DNA from: Aldrovandia affinis
Taxonomy: Eukaryota > Chordata > Actinopteri > Notacanthiformes > Halosauridae
Direction: 5' to 3'
Assembly (NCBI GenBank): GCA_029706075.1
Contig: JAINUG010000192.1
Span: forward strand, 1,530,001 to 1,594,000
DNA length: 64,000 nucleotides
Position numbers and translations under genes: made by a program. Every line of letters begins with the position of its first letter. The stretch's first letter is position 1. Shown here in pieces: positions 25,661-35,445 of the stretch. Under the pieces are notes generated by a model. The model had not been told where the DNA came from, ran no database searches, and was given only the letters and a program-made list of their open reading frames with translations.

Positions 25661-28600
25661 CTATGCGTGCATGCATGAGTGTGGGTGTATGTGCGTGTGT
25701 ATGTCTGCCTGTGTGAATGCGTGCATGTGTTTGCATGCATGCGTGTGTGTGTTCATATGCATGCATGCATGTGTGTGTGCATGTGTGTGCATGCATGAGT
25801 GTCAGTGTGTTTGTGTCTTTCTGTAAATGCAGGCATGTGTGAGTAGAGGGAAGGCATGTATACCCTCCCATCTTTTTTAATTGCTGCCCCAGCCCTCAAA
25901 TCAACCCCTTTCAAATCAGCGTCCCTCCACACACTGGCTCCAGACCTCTGAGATGGCAGCCATTCAGCCCCATAATAACATTAAGAACTGGGGAGGTTCC
26001 CTGCTGAAGAGCGACATTAATCTCACTGGCTCGATTTTTCTTGCTTTTCTCTCCAAGATGCTGACATTAGCGATGATTTCTTCAGGCCAAGATTCTCCGG
26101 GTAGCACTGCACTGTGGTGGGGAGGGGTCTGGAACCTAATAGAGACAGTAAAAAAATGCACACACACCCAACGCAAGCATTTCCACCCACATTTGTGTGA
26201 AAACAAATTGCGGTCTCCATACTGTAGGTTTCTAAACAAAAAAGTATTAATTCCATACACAATTGAACACATTAAACATTATAATTGACTTGCTTTTGAC
26301 TTGCTTGATTAATTGCTAATATATGCTTCCCTGTCATGTTAAAAACAAATTTTCCCCGAGAGTACCTGGACAACTGATCCAACAAAATGGCCAAACATTA
26401 CTTACCCCAATCTGCTCATACCTCATTGAATCTTCATGCAAGCTTAGTCTTACCAGTTTATTTAATAATGTAAGGCACTGAAGTGGATCCTGTGATATCA
26501 CCCTGCATAACCACTAGTGACTGCTGATGCTAGTATGCTTAGCAGCTAAACTAAGCTATGGTGAGTTTCTTACCATTTTCTCAGAAACCATTTACTTCAG
26601 AAAGTTTCTAGCAGCTGAAAATACTGTTTCTAGCAGCTGGAATCAACTGGAAGAGAAGAAATCTTCCTGGGAATTGCCTGTTTAAAAAAAAATGGTATAA
26701 AGAAGAAATAGAATAAATGTAAAGCAATTTAAAAAAATAAGTGCATGTATAAGATTAACAAGGCTTGGAAGCCTCCAAGGTTGCCCACAGACGTTTTTTG
26801 GTCACTCACATTGGTGTAGGAGCCACGCCCATATTCCTACTTGTATAGAAACCAAGCCCTAATCAAATCGGGTGGATTGGACAGCTTTCTCTATGCAAAT
26901 CTTTAGCTTACCATCTACAGCTGAAATTGCACAGGAAATCTGAATACGGTGGAGCGATGTTACTTTCGGAAGTACAGCCATTTGCAAGACTTATATTTAT
27001 TTCTATTAGTAAGTTATTGCTGCATTGACAGATGTCTTATATCAGGGGTGTCAAACTCATTCCACCGAGGGCCAAGGGTATGCAGGTTTTTGTTGCAACC
27101 AATGCACTACACCAGGTTTTTTCAATTTCTTCACCTTGCTTTGAAGAAGTGAGCTAATTAGTGAAATCACCTGGTGTAGTGCATTGGTTGCAACAAAAAC
27201 CTGAGTACACTCGCCCCTAGATGGAATGAGTTTGGCATCTGTGCCCTTATGGTTATCTCACTAGCTTGCTTATATTACTATATTATATTTACTTCACCGG
27301 TTAAGTAATGTATAGTGTCCATATCCCAAATGACATTGTGGTGAATGGTGTGAAAGGTTTGTGCAGTGCAAACTGTCCAGTCGCTGTCCAATCCACCCCT
27401 ATGCAATGACAGTGCTCATTATTTGCATAAACAAGCACAATAAATTACTGTGAGAAATAAAGTAAGAATCTTATGTTTGATTGGTGGAGGGCTAAGAAAG
27501 AAAATGATTGGTGATAGGAGAAGGGGAAAGAGTTTCATTGGTCAATTATTTGCAGTGCAGTGCTGCTCTAAGTAGCTTTTTAGGTTTTGTGCTCATTACA
27601 CCAGGTTATATGTTGTATTGTGCATTGGCCTTGGTTAAAAGCGGTTTCCAAATGGCAACCCTACCATAAATATCAGCTTTGTGAAGCTCATGATGTATAG
27701 TTTGTGTTAAGACTGGGTCACAGAGGTATAAATTCAGGCTTTTGTTTTGTGCTTTTGTGGTCCTGATGCAGTTTTTCCTTTTGTAGTATATGCTGTCCTG
27801 CTTTTCAACACTGTTCCCCTTGACACATTTAGTGTTTCCATTATTTTGTCTACCCCCTGTAAATACAGTATAAGCATTAACCAAGCTGAGGTGTATAAAC
27901 GGCATGTTGTTTTGCCTTTTTCCTTGCAGGGTCTCCTGCCAACGGCGCCAAATGCAGCACCCTGCCTGCCTGCAGCCGTTCAGGCCTGACTCGAGTGAGT
28001 GTTCCCACACAGCGCTGTATAAACATGCCCCCCCTTTCAGAATGCATTCATTGCAGATTTTTACCCTTCAGAATGGTAGAAAATAAAAACTATGGATCTT
28101 CTGCCAATATCACTAAGTTTATTGTGTCAGTAAAGCCTCTCCATTAGTTTCACCTTTAGCCTCTCCCCTAGCCTTCATATCAAATCACCATCAAATCACA
28201 TGGTCATATCACTTCTTCATCGTCATATCAGCTTCTCTGCTAGCCTTTTCATTAGCCTCTCCGCTAGCCTTTCCATTAGCTGCTCCACTGGCTAATCCAC
28301 TAGCCTCCATGCTAGCCTCTCCATTAGCTTCTCCCTTAGACTTGGTCATATCACTTTGCCTCTCCCGTAGACATCATCATATAATTTAGTTTCTCCATAA
28401 TCCTCTCCTTATTTTGGACCCTATCCACCTGCCATATCTGAACCCTAGGATGACTGTTGCTGTGTCCACACACACACACACACAGAAACACAGGCACAGC
28501 CTGCGATTTGTCTCATGCCAAATCTCTGTTTGTAGCTCCAGTCAGCAGAATTCCCCACCTCGGGGAGTGACAAAGCAAGGCCTGGTAAGATCTGAAACAT

Positions 28601-31600
28601 CCCGTTTTTAAAAATTATTATTTTTAAACATTTATTTCAAATTTTTTCCCATTTTGGTTGCGATTATACCCTCTATTTATTTCAATTCCCCACCCCCACG
28701 AGTCCGCCGCCCATCCTTCGGGAGCGAGACACACATTCCTGGCCGATTGTTCCTGCCTCTTCCGAGACGGAAATTCTTGTGCCGGCTCACCCTCCCCCTT
28801 CCCCCGGAGGCAGACAGCCAAATGCCGCCTCCGATCGGGGCTGATGACCAGGGCTGGTCTGGTAGAGACACGGGTTTCGAACCGCGTCCCTGACAGGCAG
28901 CGCACACCACACCAAAGTGTGGCGCGTTAGACCGCTATGCCATCCGCCGCCCCGAAACATCCCGTTTTTATTGCACTTACTTCTGTATGTTATAACTGGA
29001 TCACAAGCTGCAGCACGAGGTGAAAGATTCCATTATTACTGATGTTCTGTGTGTTGTGACAGGCCTTTAACAGAAGCAATACTTTCACTGTTACACAGAT
29101 GACACAGAGCTTTATCTGTCAATGACACCTGACAAAGGCACACAGATCTCCAGACTTGGGCTTGTGTGACAGATGAAAAGATTGGATGACAGCTAACTTC
29201 CTGCTTTTAAATTCTGACCAATCTGAGTTGATGATTTTTGGTCTGAAAAAGCACAGAAATGTATCATCAAAGGCAACAGTGAATATGGATGGCTGCATTA
29301 TTTCCCCCAAATTAATTTGTTTTAAGATCTTGGTGTTACTCTAGATTCAGACCTCTCCTTCAGTAGCTACTCACATTAAGAAGATTTCCAGATCACCATT
29401 CTTCCATCTGCAAAACAAAAATCAGGAATCTATTGTGATTTGCTGTTCCAGAAAAATTGATGCATGCCTTTATTACCACTCGTTTGGGCTATTGTAATGC
29501 CCTGTTATCCAGCTGCCCTGCTACAAAATATTCAGCTTCTGCAAAATGTGGCAGCATAAGTCCAAACTGGAACCAAGAAACAAAATCACATTACTCCATA
29601 TATGGGCATGCTCCTACCTATTTGAAGGACATGATCTTTCAGTAGAAACTAGAATACTCAGATCGCAAGATGCTGGCCTTTTTGTTAACCAGAGAATATA
29701 TGAAAACACAGCTGGGGTCAGGGCCTTTTCCTATAGAGCCCCACTATTATGGAAGTGTTTGCCAATATACTATACAACCTCCTATAGACATAACTATCTC
29801 TGTTTTGCCTTTATTCTTAATTTTTTTACTGATTATATTATTGTACTTTATATATATTTTTTCTTCTCTGTAAAGTATTTTGAGACTTGCACTTTAAATA
29901 AAGTTTGTCTTGACATATTATATTTATACGGTTCTCTCTTCTTCTCCTTCAGGTGTACAGGTAAGACTGTTTTACTTACCCACACATACACACATGTATT
30001 CATTTAATTTTGCTGCTGAATATATGTTTTTTTGTTTTGTTTATGTCTTAGTGTAAGATGAAGCCTGTAGTGCGTGATAGCTGTGATTGCTGGTGTATGT
30101 AGCAGGCTCATTATTTTAAAGTGGTGTTTGGTTTAGAGGGGGAATGTAGCTGTCATGCTACAGTAATGCAGCTGTAATGTTGTAATGTTACATGGTATCT
30201 GGATGTGGACTTGGATGGGTTGTTTTTACCAGAATGGAGAGACTCAGAGAGGGCGGATGGACAGAGGGAATTCCCTCCCCAGTATCCTGGAGCAGAAGGT
30301 GAGGCAGGCAGGAGGGGTGGAAGGGGTAGGGGACATTCCGAATCTATCCAAATACTGTATAACCCACATATTTATCCTTTTTCTCAAAACGAGGTATTAC
30401 AACAGCCTTTTTTTGACAGTGGTTGGAATGAGAACGTGTGTGCAATTAATATATTTGAAACGTAAACTTCCATGAATATGTTCTCTGGTGTTGTTTCACC
30501 TAATGCAATTGGTCAAATGTGTTCTTGAAAGAATCTATCCATGAAGATAGCTAGGTGATGGTAGCAATGTATTCTATGATGAGTAACATCAACAATTCAT
30601 CATCCTAAAAGCAGTTGCTAGGGAACCTTAGTGTGGGCAGTATTTATTCCAGTGTAGTAATAGTTTTTTAATTGTTTTAAATTGTTTTAATTGCCATCAT
30701 ATATTTTTATAACTGATTTCAATAACACAGGAGCAGTTTCATAAGTGTGATAAGAATACATTTTGGGTTGTTCAGGATAGACATACTTCCAGGGGCAAAA
30801 AGCTTACTGCCTAATGCCCTACAATATCACACCCTTCCCTTGTGCGGTTATCCTAGGAAACTCAGAAACCCTTTCTCCCTTGTGATTAGAGTGACCAGAA
30901 GGTTATGTGTTCAATACCCAGCCAAACCAGATGGCACCCACTGCCTCTCTGTAATAAAGCATAGCATCTCTGTTGCGAGTAGTTTATACTTAGGAATATC
31001 ATTTGCTGCATTATTCCTGTTCTGAACAGACCACATTTTTACACCAAACTCTGGCTGAATACATGGAATGTACCTGTTCTGTGAGACTCTGTGAGGTTGT
31101 ATTGAGTGAGGCTCAGGTTGTATTCAAATTATGTTCAGGCCCAACTCCAGACAGCAACCAATTTGGAAGCAAAACTGTTTGTACAAGCAAAAATATATAT
31201 TTGGGGCCATGATCATTTATATTGCGTGACCAAAGATCTGGGCCCGTATGTACAAAGATGCTAAGAGTAGGAGTGCTGATCTAGGATCAGTTTAACCTTT
31301 GAGCTCATAATGGATATGGTTAGGATATGGACAGGGGAAACATGATCCTAGATCAGCAGTGCCTGCACAAACCTGATGGACATGGACAAACTGTACAGAG
31401 ATCAGACACACATGCCTACATTAGCTAGCAAGCTGGTCAAATCATAGCTAGAACAGTTTACAAGCTTGCTAGTTAAGCTAATTAGAATCTAGTTAGCCAA
31501 GTTAGCTAACTAGATTCAAATACTGTGTAGCCAGCCAGTAACAAAAAAGCTAACTAACCAGATTTCTGATTACTCCCCCCCAAATTTGCTACAATATGCC

Positions 31601-32613
31601 ATATCAAATGTGTAGGCTTCTGTACACGTGTTTATGGCTAAAGAATGATCATTAGCAGGGGCGGCGATCTGTCTGCTCCAGGGAGGGTCGTCTTACCTTC
31701 TGTAGCTCGCTAGCCTGACTGTTTATGGCTAAAGAATGATCATTAGCTAGTTACCTACAGGTAATTGGCAAAATAAAGGAAACACTTAAGTAAATGAAGG
31801 GTTCTGGTGGCTCTGTTATGGTGTGGGGTGCCATTTCCTGGCATGGTTTAGGTCCAATCAAGCCCTTAGAGGGCAAGGTAAATGGTAAAAAATACAAAGC
31901 CATTCTGAGTGGATCAACTTCATCAATGAGAATGAAAACGATGTAAGCCATATGCCATGGCTGCCTCAGTCACCAGATCTCAACCCAATCGAACACTTTT
32001 TCCACCACCATCAACAAAACACCAAATGATGGAATTTCTCAATATCAAATCGTGCTGGTGCCACCAGTGGAAAATGTTAGTCTGGAATAATTTTGTATTG
32101 ATCGATTTTGTAATCATCGAGATTCAGCTTGTATTGATCAAGACTCAGCTTGTATTGAGTGAGACTTAGATTGTATTCACATTGCATCTGGTGTTCTGCT
32201 TTGCAGATTTATCCATACGAGGCGCTCACTGTGACACACAGGGGGCGCCGTAAATTACCCCCAGGAGTGGACAGGACCAGGCTGGAGGTATGAGGATAAC
32301 ACACACCCAGTGCTCTTGCGCTGTTGCTGTAATGCTGTAACAGTGTTCAGTGTTATGAAAGCCATGGTGTTTATTAGAGGGTGGGGTCATGTTAGATCGA
32401 TACAGAAAGAGTGGGTCACGTCTGCAGATGCTTTAGGATTTGTGGAGCAGAGATTGATGTGCCATGCCCCGCCCCCTCTCCTTTCCTTCCTCCAATCAGA
32501 GGCACCTGGATCCAGAGGACTTCCAGCAGCTGTTCGGAATGTCCATCGTGGAGTTTGACAGGCTGTCGCTATGGAAACGAAATGACCTGAAGAAGAAGGT
32601 TTCGCTCTTCTGA
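18264..32613 (+). CDS. dmtn: dmtn: dematin actin-binding protein, multi-exon gene (start codon not found)
   Basis: Dematin bundles actin filaments and links them to spectrin in the red-cell and cortical membrane skeleton. Thirteen exons with GT/AG borders encode about 395 residues collinear with vertebrate dematin. In order these are an Ser/Pro-rich N-terminus, a '[15 protein letters not shown]' block, a 'MIYEPHF' block, an Ser/Pro linker, '[10 protein letters not shown]', '[16 protein letters not shown]', '[10 protein letters not shown]', an acidic stretch, '[11 protein letters not shown]', '[10 protein letters not shown]' and a C-terminal villin headpiece beginning 'IYPYEAL'. The headpiece keeps the LKKK actin-binding tail and the KKKxSLF serine that PKA phosphorylates in mammals. 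The '[10 protein letters not shown]' block argues for dematin rather than the related ABLIM proteins. Oddities are an unlocated start codon, a frame break in the exon at 22,010-22,157 and an 8-nt microexon. Identification rests on remembered family sequence; no alignment was run. Confidence 0.93.
18554..18709 (+). CDS. dmtn: dmtn exon b
   Basis: Acceptor tcccag|acaaaa, donor cgagag|gtcagt, phase 0 to 0, 52 codons. It carries the diagnostic dematin block [20 protein letters not shown] followed by MIYEPHF. The upstream pyrimidine tract (18,485-18,553) is strong. Confidence 0.95.
18722..19960. repeat. Intronic interspersed repeat (LINE 3'-end-like)
   Basis: Begins with an 'aataataataatgatact' run followed by 'ctttatttgtatagcacgtt', a motif typical of repeated fish LINE 3' ends. 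Two internal 60-bp direct repeats ('gccatggacacattgagtaa') lie at about 19,239 and 19,291. No intact frame. Confidence 0.5.
20353..20397 (+). CDS. dmtn: dmtn exon c
   Basis: Acceptor tttcacag|aggtcc, donor ccaggg|gtaaga, phase 0 to 0, 15 codons: [15 protein letters not shown]. This corresponds to the Ser/Pro repeat after 'SRE' in dematin. Confidence 0.9.
21296..21419 (+). CDS. dmtn: dmtn exon d
   Basis: Acceptor ctctgtag|agctca, donor ggccag|gtacta, phase 0 to 1, 41 codons plus one base. A low-complexity Ser/Pro linker ends MHHFHRP, matching the 'PHFHHP' position of dematin. A minisatellite begins immediately after its donor. Confidence 0.88.
21422..21805 (+). repeat. 25-bp minisatellite in dmtn intron
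   Basis: About 15 units of a 25-bp repeat (consensus near 'cccatttaccctgcccacag' plus 'acaca') with some truncated units. It starts two to three bases after the donor of dmtn exon d and ends about 25 bp before the acceptor of exon e. The unit length is not a multiple of three, yet no unit carries a stop in the frame entering from exon d, which stays open to about 21,739. Confidence 0.93.
21832..21876 (+). CDS. dmtn: dmtn exon e
   Basis: Acceptor tgtttcag|acaatg, donor gcacg|gtatgt, phase 1 to 1. With the split Asp codon it reads [15 protein letters not shown], the conserved YKKPPIYK block of dematin. Confidence 0.94.
22010..22157 (+). CDS. dmtn: dmtn exon f, with an apparent frame break
   Basis: Acceptor tctctgcag|atgtcc, donor gccatgg|gtacga. 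It enters in phase 1 and reads collinear with dematin through [16 protein letters not shown] and [10 protein letters not shown]. After the C-run at 22,137-22,141 the dematin-like continuation PSLAAM lies in a different frame, and only that frame leaves the exon in the phase needed to join exon g. As written the exon leaves in phase 2 and does not chain. A C-run length error in the assembly or a real allelic frameshift are the options. Confidence 0.85.
22249..22530. mobile_element. hAT-like MITE in dmtn intron
   Basis: Starts 'caggggtgcacaac' and ends 'gttctgcacccctg', near-complementary ends. The flanks share an imperfect 8-bp duplication (gtttacag / gtttacgc). Non-coding. Confidence 0.65.
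22600..22675 (-). mobile_element. SINE tail fragment
   Basis: 'gcagacgctcttatccagag' within 'acatttacattt…cgactta' is the inverted tail shared by the SINEs at 14,910-15,040 and 49,612-49,811. Only the tail is present. Confidence 0.55.
22886..23001 (+). CDS. dmtn: dmtn exon g
   Basis: Acceptor cccctcag|agatcg, donor agcagg|gtgagg, phase 1 to 0, 38 codons. It reads [11 protein letters not shown], then an acidic [10 protein letters not shown] run, then QEQELSR, as in dematin's 'TEWRKR' plus polyglutamate segment. Confidence 0.93.
23312..23514. mobile_element. hAT-like MITE ending next to a dmtn acceptor
   Basis: A 203-bp near-palindrome with ends 'aggtgtcaaactcattccat' and its complement, flanked by a perfect 8-bp target duplication CTCTAGCT (23,304-23,311 and 23,515-23,522). 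The 8-bp duplication is typical of hAT elements. A relative lies at 27,043-27,243. The right duplication ends 24 bp before dmtn exon h. Confidence 0.9.
23547..23652 (+). CDS. dmtn: dmtn exon h
   Basis: Acceptor ctgtttcag|atccag, donor cacatgg|gtgagc, phase 0 to 1. It reads [16 protein letters not shown]…[12 protein letters not shown], matching dematin 'SNLGKMILKEEME' and '[11 protein letters not shown]'. Confidence 0.96.
23867..24792 (-). mobile_element. hAT element with BED zinc-finger remnant
   Basis: A 926-bp element with TIRs near 'agggctgtgacagtatgac' and the complement of 'taccgtcacacccct', flanked by a perfect 8-bp duplication ATTTGGCA (23,859-23,866 and 24,793-24,800). The - strand frame at 24,158-24,364 includes '[13 protein letters not shown]', the CxxC half of a BED-type zinc finger as found at the N-terminus of hAT transposases. 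The rest of the transposase is gone, so it is non-autonomous. Confidence 0.85.
25478..25830. repeat. (TG)n-rich compound microsatellite in dmtn intron
   Basis: Long stretch of 'tgtgtg', 'tgcatgcatg' and 'tgtgtgtatg' units. Open frames on both strands here are low-complexity artefacts. Confidence 0.95.
25840..27040. other. dmtn intron, nothing recognised
   Basis: Ordinary intronic sequence. Open frames near 25,881-26,288 show no domain and no splice-bounded exon character. Confidence 0.4.
27043..27243. mobile_element. hAT-like MITE (second copy of the 23.3-kb family)
   Basis: 'caggggtgtcaaactcattc' at the left end and 'atggaatgagtttgg' near the right end, with the same central 'gcaaccaatgcactacacca' arms as the copy at 23,312-23,514. 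The target duplication is unclear. Confidence 0.8.
27590..27850 (-). mobile_element. Tc1-like transposase fragment in dmtn intron
   Basis: 'gcattggccttggtta' followed by 'aaatatcagctttgtgaagc' matches the Tc1-like copy at 60,630-60,770 closely. Only a few hundred bases remain and the frame is broken. Confidence 0.7.
27930..27994 (+). CDS. dmtn: dmtn exon i
   Basis: Acceptor tccttgcag|ggtctc, donor actcga|gtgagt, phase 1 to 0. It reads [20 protein letters not shown] plus TR, comparable to the Ser-rich 'SSSLPAYGRTTLSR' stretch of dematin. Confidence 0.88.
28136..28380. repeat. Degenerate 'gcctctccattagc' repeat
   Basis: About 15 imperfect copies of a 13-15 bp unit (tagcctctcc / attagcttctcc). 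A complementary version (ggagaggctagc, gagaagctagtg) lies at 35,096-35,445, just upstream of the duplicated exon block. Confidence 0.7.
28536..28584 (+). CDS. dmtn: dmtn exon j
   Basis: Acceptor gtttgtag|ctccag, donor aggcctg|gtaaga, phase 0 to 1, 49 nt: [16 protein letters not shown]. This corresponds to dematin 'LQSTEFSPSGSETGSP'. A near-identical copy lies at 35,961-36,009. Confidence 0.92.
28611..28953 (-). mobile_element. tRNA-derived SINE with perfect 17-bp target duplication
   Basis: Flanked by GAAACATCCCGTTTTTA at 28,594-28,610 and 28,954-28,970. On the - strand it begins 'gggcggcggatggcatagcg' with an A-box-like 'tggcatagcggtcta', then a B box 'ggttcgaaacc', then a GC-rich body and an AT-rich tail. 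The perfect duplication indicates a fairly recent insertion. Confidence 0.92.
29055..29900 (+). mobile_element. LINE reverse-transcriptase C-terminal fragment (CR1/L2/Rex-like)
   Basis: Broken frames read, in pieces, 'TVTQMTQ…' (from a YADDTQLYLS-type motif), '[11 protein letters not shown]', '[11 protein letters not shown]', '[13 protein letters not shown]' and '[14 protein letters not shown]'. These are hallmarks of the C-terminal half of fish non-LTR retrotransposon polymerases. Several frameshifts and stops make it inactive. It sits in the dmtn intron between exon j and the microexon. Confidence 0.85.
29953..29960 (+). CDS. dmtn: dmtn 8-nt microexon k
   Basis: Between ctccttcag and gtaaga lies GTGTACAG. 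It converts the phase 1 end of exon j into the phase 0 start of exon l and supplies Val-Gln, giving P-G-V-Q-N-G-E across the junctions; dematin has P-G-L-Q-N-G-E here. Without it exon j and exon l are out of phase. Confidence 0.85.
30233..30298 (+). CDS. dmtn: dmtn exon l
   Basis: Acceptor tttttaccag|aatgga, donor cagaag|gtgagg, phase 0 to 0, 22 codons: [19 protein letters not shown] plus EQK. The [10 protein letters not shown] block is diagnostic for dematin. Confidence 0.96.
31240..31375. mobile_element. MITE fragment
   Basis: 'gggcccgtatgtacaaagat' followed by 'ggagtgctgatctaggatca' is a repeat type common in fish. No matching opposite end was found. Confidence 0.45.
31752..32060. mobile_element. 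Tc1-like transposon remnant in dmtn intron
   Basis: Starts with the 'aattggcaaaataaaggaaa' terminal motif seen also at 2040. It continues with 'ctctgttatggtgtggggtg' and 'cctcagtcaccagatctcaa' plus 'cccaatcgaac', the nucleotide relics of the GVWG and SPDLNPIE blocks of Tc1 transposases. No intact frame. Confidence 0.7.
32207..32287 (+). CDS. dmtn: dmtn exon m: villin headpiece N-terminal half
   Basis: Acceptor ctttgcag|atttat, donor ctggag|gtatga, phase 0 to 0, 27 codons from [20 protein letters not shown] onward. This is the N-terminal subdomain of a villin headpiece. Confidence 0.97.
32500..32613 (+). CDS. dmtn: dmtn terminal exon: villin headpiece core and stop
   Basis: Acceptor tccaatcag|aggcac, 37 codons and a TGA at 32,611-32,613. 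It reads [20 protein letters not shown] through [14 protein letters not shown]. The hydrophobic core, the WKRNDLKKK actin-binding surface and the terminal LF are kept. The Ser two residues before the terminal Phe sits in a basic KKKVS context, as the PKA site does in mammals. Confidence 0.98.
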   Translation, partial: RHLDPEDFQQLFGMSIVEFDRLSLWKRNDLKKKVSLF

Positions 32614-33710
32614 TAGTGCGGAGAAGCCCAAAGCCGCGAACCCGCCGCAGGGCACACCCACCCTTCACCCCCCCTCCCTGGGAATATCCCATACCTGCAA
32701 GAAACAAACGAAAAAAAGATCAAATGCAAAAATATTGGGAACGGGATGCTAAATCTCTGAATCGCGGAGATCAAGTCTCTGAGTACCATGTCTTTGACAA
32801 AAGTCCCATCAAATTCACAGTCCTGATTTATATTTACATACAGCAACTACAGACTGCAGTCTAAAGGTCAAAGTCACTGAATCTTCTCTTTCTCTCCCTC
32901 TCTCTCTCTCTGCATCAGCAAAGCAAATGAAATATTACAAAGGGCTGTACGTACATTACACATTGCTTTCACACCCTGCTTCACATTGTCTTCATTAGAG
33001 GAATGTGTGTTATGAGATTGGCTCAAGGACATGTCCCAGAATGCTCAAGCTCTGTCTGTCTATTTCTAGGCCACCAGGACCTGTCTTGCAAAATGCACGG
33101 TTATCGAATGCAGTCTGACTTTGATATTAACTACCCTGTTTCATCCACCGTTAAAGGCACTAATGAGCATTAACGGTCCCCTTATAATGTGCACCATGTC
33201 AGGAACAAAAGAATCCCACAACATTTTTGAAATATGCAACCTGATTGGTACACTGTGCTCCCACTGATCCCGCCTCAAACTTTACATTCACTTCATTGGA
33301 CGAGAATTCCGCCACTCTCCACTGCTGTTGATTACTGTTTCCAAACTGTGGCAAATGCATATGACGCAAGATGATCGATTGTCAATTTGTTATGATTTGG
33401 AAATATCTGGACCTCAAAACTGCTAGTTTTACAGCACTGTGAGGTAATACATTTATTGGTATGATATTATAAGTATCTATTATACACACATTTGAATACG
33501 ACGCAAAATTGTTCCAAAAACAATATAGCCAATGTTACAGAATGCAGCTTTAATATGTCACAACACAAGTGCTAGTAGAATGGTATAAATACAATGCACC
33601 ACTGTTGCTAAATATTTAAATTGCCAATTTTGCTTAATCACAGCTTGTCAACTAAAATCCACAAAATGGTGTACTTGTGTTTTGCTAATAAAAAAATACA
33701 AATAAAAAAT
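32614..33710 (+). other. Probable dmtn 3'UTR
   Basis: Non-coding sequence after the stop. The first canonical poly(A) signals I see on this strand are AATAAA at 33,687-33,692 and 33,701-33,706, which would give a UTR of about 1.1 kb. Without RNA data the true end is unknown. Confidence 0.4.
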
Positions 33711-33744
33711 GTAAAATACAGAAAGGCATAACTACTTTCATTCC

Positions 33745-33910
33745 ACCTATCTCAGTGGTTTTCAGCCTCGGTTCTGGGGGCCCACTGTGCATACTGGTTT
33801 TCGCTCCAGCCAATCTCTTGATTAATTAAGGTTGTTTCCCGACAACACCAACACACACCTAAGAAAGACTGGGTTTAAAGTGAAGACACGCCCTCTTCCA
33901 CAGCTTCTAA
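33745..33910. mobile_element. hAT-like MITE fragment
   Basis: 'tcagtggttttcagcctcgg' and 'ttctgggggcccactgtgca' resemble the ends of common fish hAT MITEs. A matching right end was not found. Confidence 0.45.
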
Positions 33911-34029
33911 CCCTTCCACCTGATTTAATATCACCCCAATCATACTTATAAACAATATAATAATAATAAGTTATTATTATTATTTTATTATTATTATTAT
34001 TATTTTCATTCAAATTATTTAATGGGAAG

Positions 34030-34120
34030 TCTACATTACATTACATTACTTAATTATATTGGCAGATGCCTTTTTCCAAACCGACTTACAAGGCTATTAA
34101 GTCATATTAATACCAAATGC
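34030..34120 (-). mobile_element. SINE tail fragment
   Basis: 'ttggcagatgcctttttcca' plus 'aaccgacttacaag', next to 'tacattacattact', is a diverged, inverted SINE tail of the kind at 49,615-49,660. Confidence 0.5.
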
Positions 34121-34458
34121 CAGCAACAAGGGTAACTGCAAGCAGCAGAACAGAGTAGATGGTAACACTATAGATATTTACTGCAGAACTTGCATAGGTA
34201 ATGTGGCCTCCCTCCTATATGTCTATCAAGTGTATTGTGTGGACAGGAAGTACAGAACTAACAGCTCGCATCCCTATCCAGACCTTTATGACCCAGATGC
34301 CTGTGGCTCTTTGTATAGTCTGCCTTTGCCTTCTGTTTTGGTGTTAGCCATTGTTGAGGAAGCTTCTGTTTCTAACTCTCAGTACGGTTTGGATGTGTTC
34401 ATGGTCTGGGTCTGTTCTCCCACTGTCTGTAGAGGAATTGAAAAGCTTCATACTTCAT

Positions 34459-34620
34459 TGTGTGTGTGTGTGTGTGTGTGTACATTGCTGCATATAAGCA
34501 CTTGCATGCCTGTGTCTGTGTAAGTCTGTGCGGGCGTGCGTGCTTCTGTGTATGAGTACTTGTGTGTGAGTGAATGTGTGTGTGTGTATGAGGACACGTA
34601 TGTGAGCACATAAGGCTTAG
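34459..34620. repeat. (TG)n-rich microsatellite
   Basis: 'tgtgtgtgtgtgtgtgtgtg' run at 34,460-34,480 followed by looser TG-rich sequence to 34,610. Confidence 0.85.
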
Positions 34621-35095
34621 CTCTCACTGCATCTCTCAGCTAAACTTTTGCTTTTTATTTCAACATCAAAATGTGTCAGATGGAAGTACAAATAAAAGTG
34701 ATTAAGTCAAAGTGATGGTTTGTTCATTTTTTATATGGTTGTGGGAGACATTTTGTACTTTTTTGATGATTTTATTTTGTGTATCTCTATATTCCCTTCA
34801 TCAGGGTTTCAGGTTGACGTAGGTTTTTAAAATGAATACAATTTGAGGTGGTTTCAGCAAAGATATTCTATGGTGCTAACCAGGGAACATCAGTCTTGGA
34901 GCCTGAAATGCCAGTTTCATGTAAATTGGTACACCACCAAACTATACCCGGGTATCGCTTCTACTCTGCCCCAAAGTGAAGTTTGTTGTCCTTTAGAGGT
35001 AGGGGGTATGAGAATATCAGTACATCAAATATTTTTTTAAGGGAAAAGGCAAAGTGGTATGTCTGAGGGTGTGCCGTGTAGATGGGGTCAAAAAT

Positions 35096-35445
35096 AAGGA
35101 GAGGCTACTGGAGATGCTTGTGGAGGAGCAAGCGGAAAAGCTAGTGGAGCTTCTTGTACAAAACTCTTGAGAACAGAGGTGTGTTCAAGAATTGTCCAAA
35201 ATAATTCCATACGGTCTACAAGACAAGAAAGGTAACATGAATTTAGACAAACAATATCAAAAAGAATGTGAATATTAAATGAGGTCCTTTTTCCATTTAA
35301 GGAAGAACAAGCTGGAACCTTCTCTATAACTTGCAATGTTAGAACATGGGAGTGGACCATCTCTAGTATTATTTATCAATCTCTGAGAGAGGCCAGTGGA
35401 GAATATAATGGAGAGGCTAGCAGAGAAGCTAGTGGAGGGGCTAGT
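35096..35445. repeat. Degenerate 'ggagaggctagc' repeat patches
   Basis: Clusters of 'gaggctactggag', 'aagctagtggag' and 'ggggctagtggag' at 35,096-35,155 and 35,395-35,450. They are the complement of the unit repeated at 28,136-28,380. Confidence 0.55.

Larger units (their letters stand above)
28365..29690. repeat. Segmental duplication, copy 1 (contains dmtn exon j)
   Basis: Collinear with 35,750-36,790: the shared text starts near 'cataatcctctccttatttt' (28,395) and includes 'tgaaccctaggatgactgtt', dmtn exon j, 'tctgtatgttataactggat' and the adjoining LINE fragment. Copy 1 carries an extra SINE (28,611-28,953) that copy 2 lacks. Confidence 0.9.

Noticed and set aside
25461..25871. Open frames of 121-137 codons on both strands
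   Set aside because: All are translated TG/CA-rich microsatellite.
18264..32613. Gene identity as an ABLIM rather than dematin
   Set aside because: The villin headpiece alone fits either, but [29 protein letters not shown] and [10 protein letters not shown] are dematin blocks and no LIM domains were found upstream.
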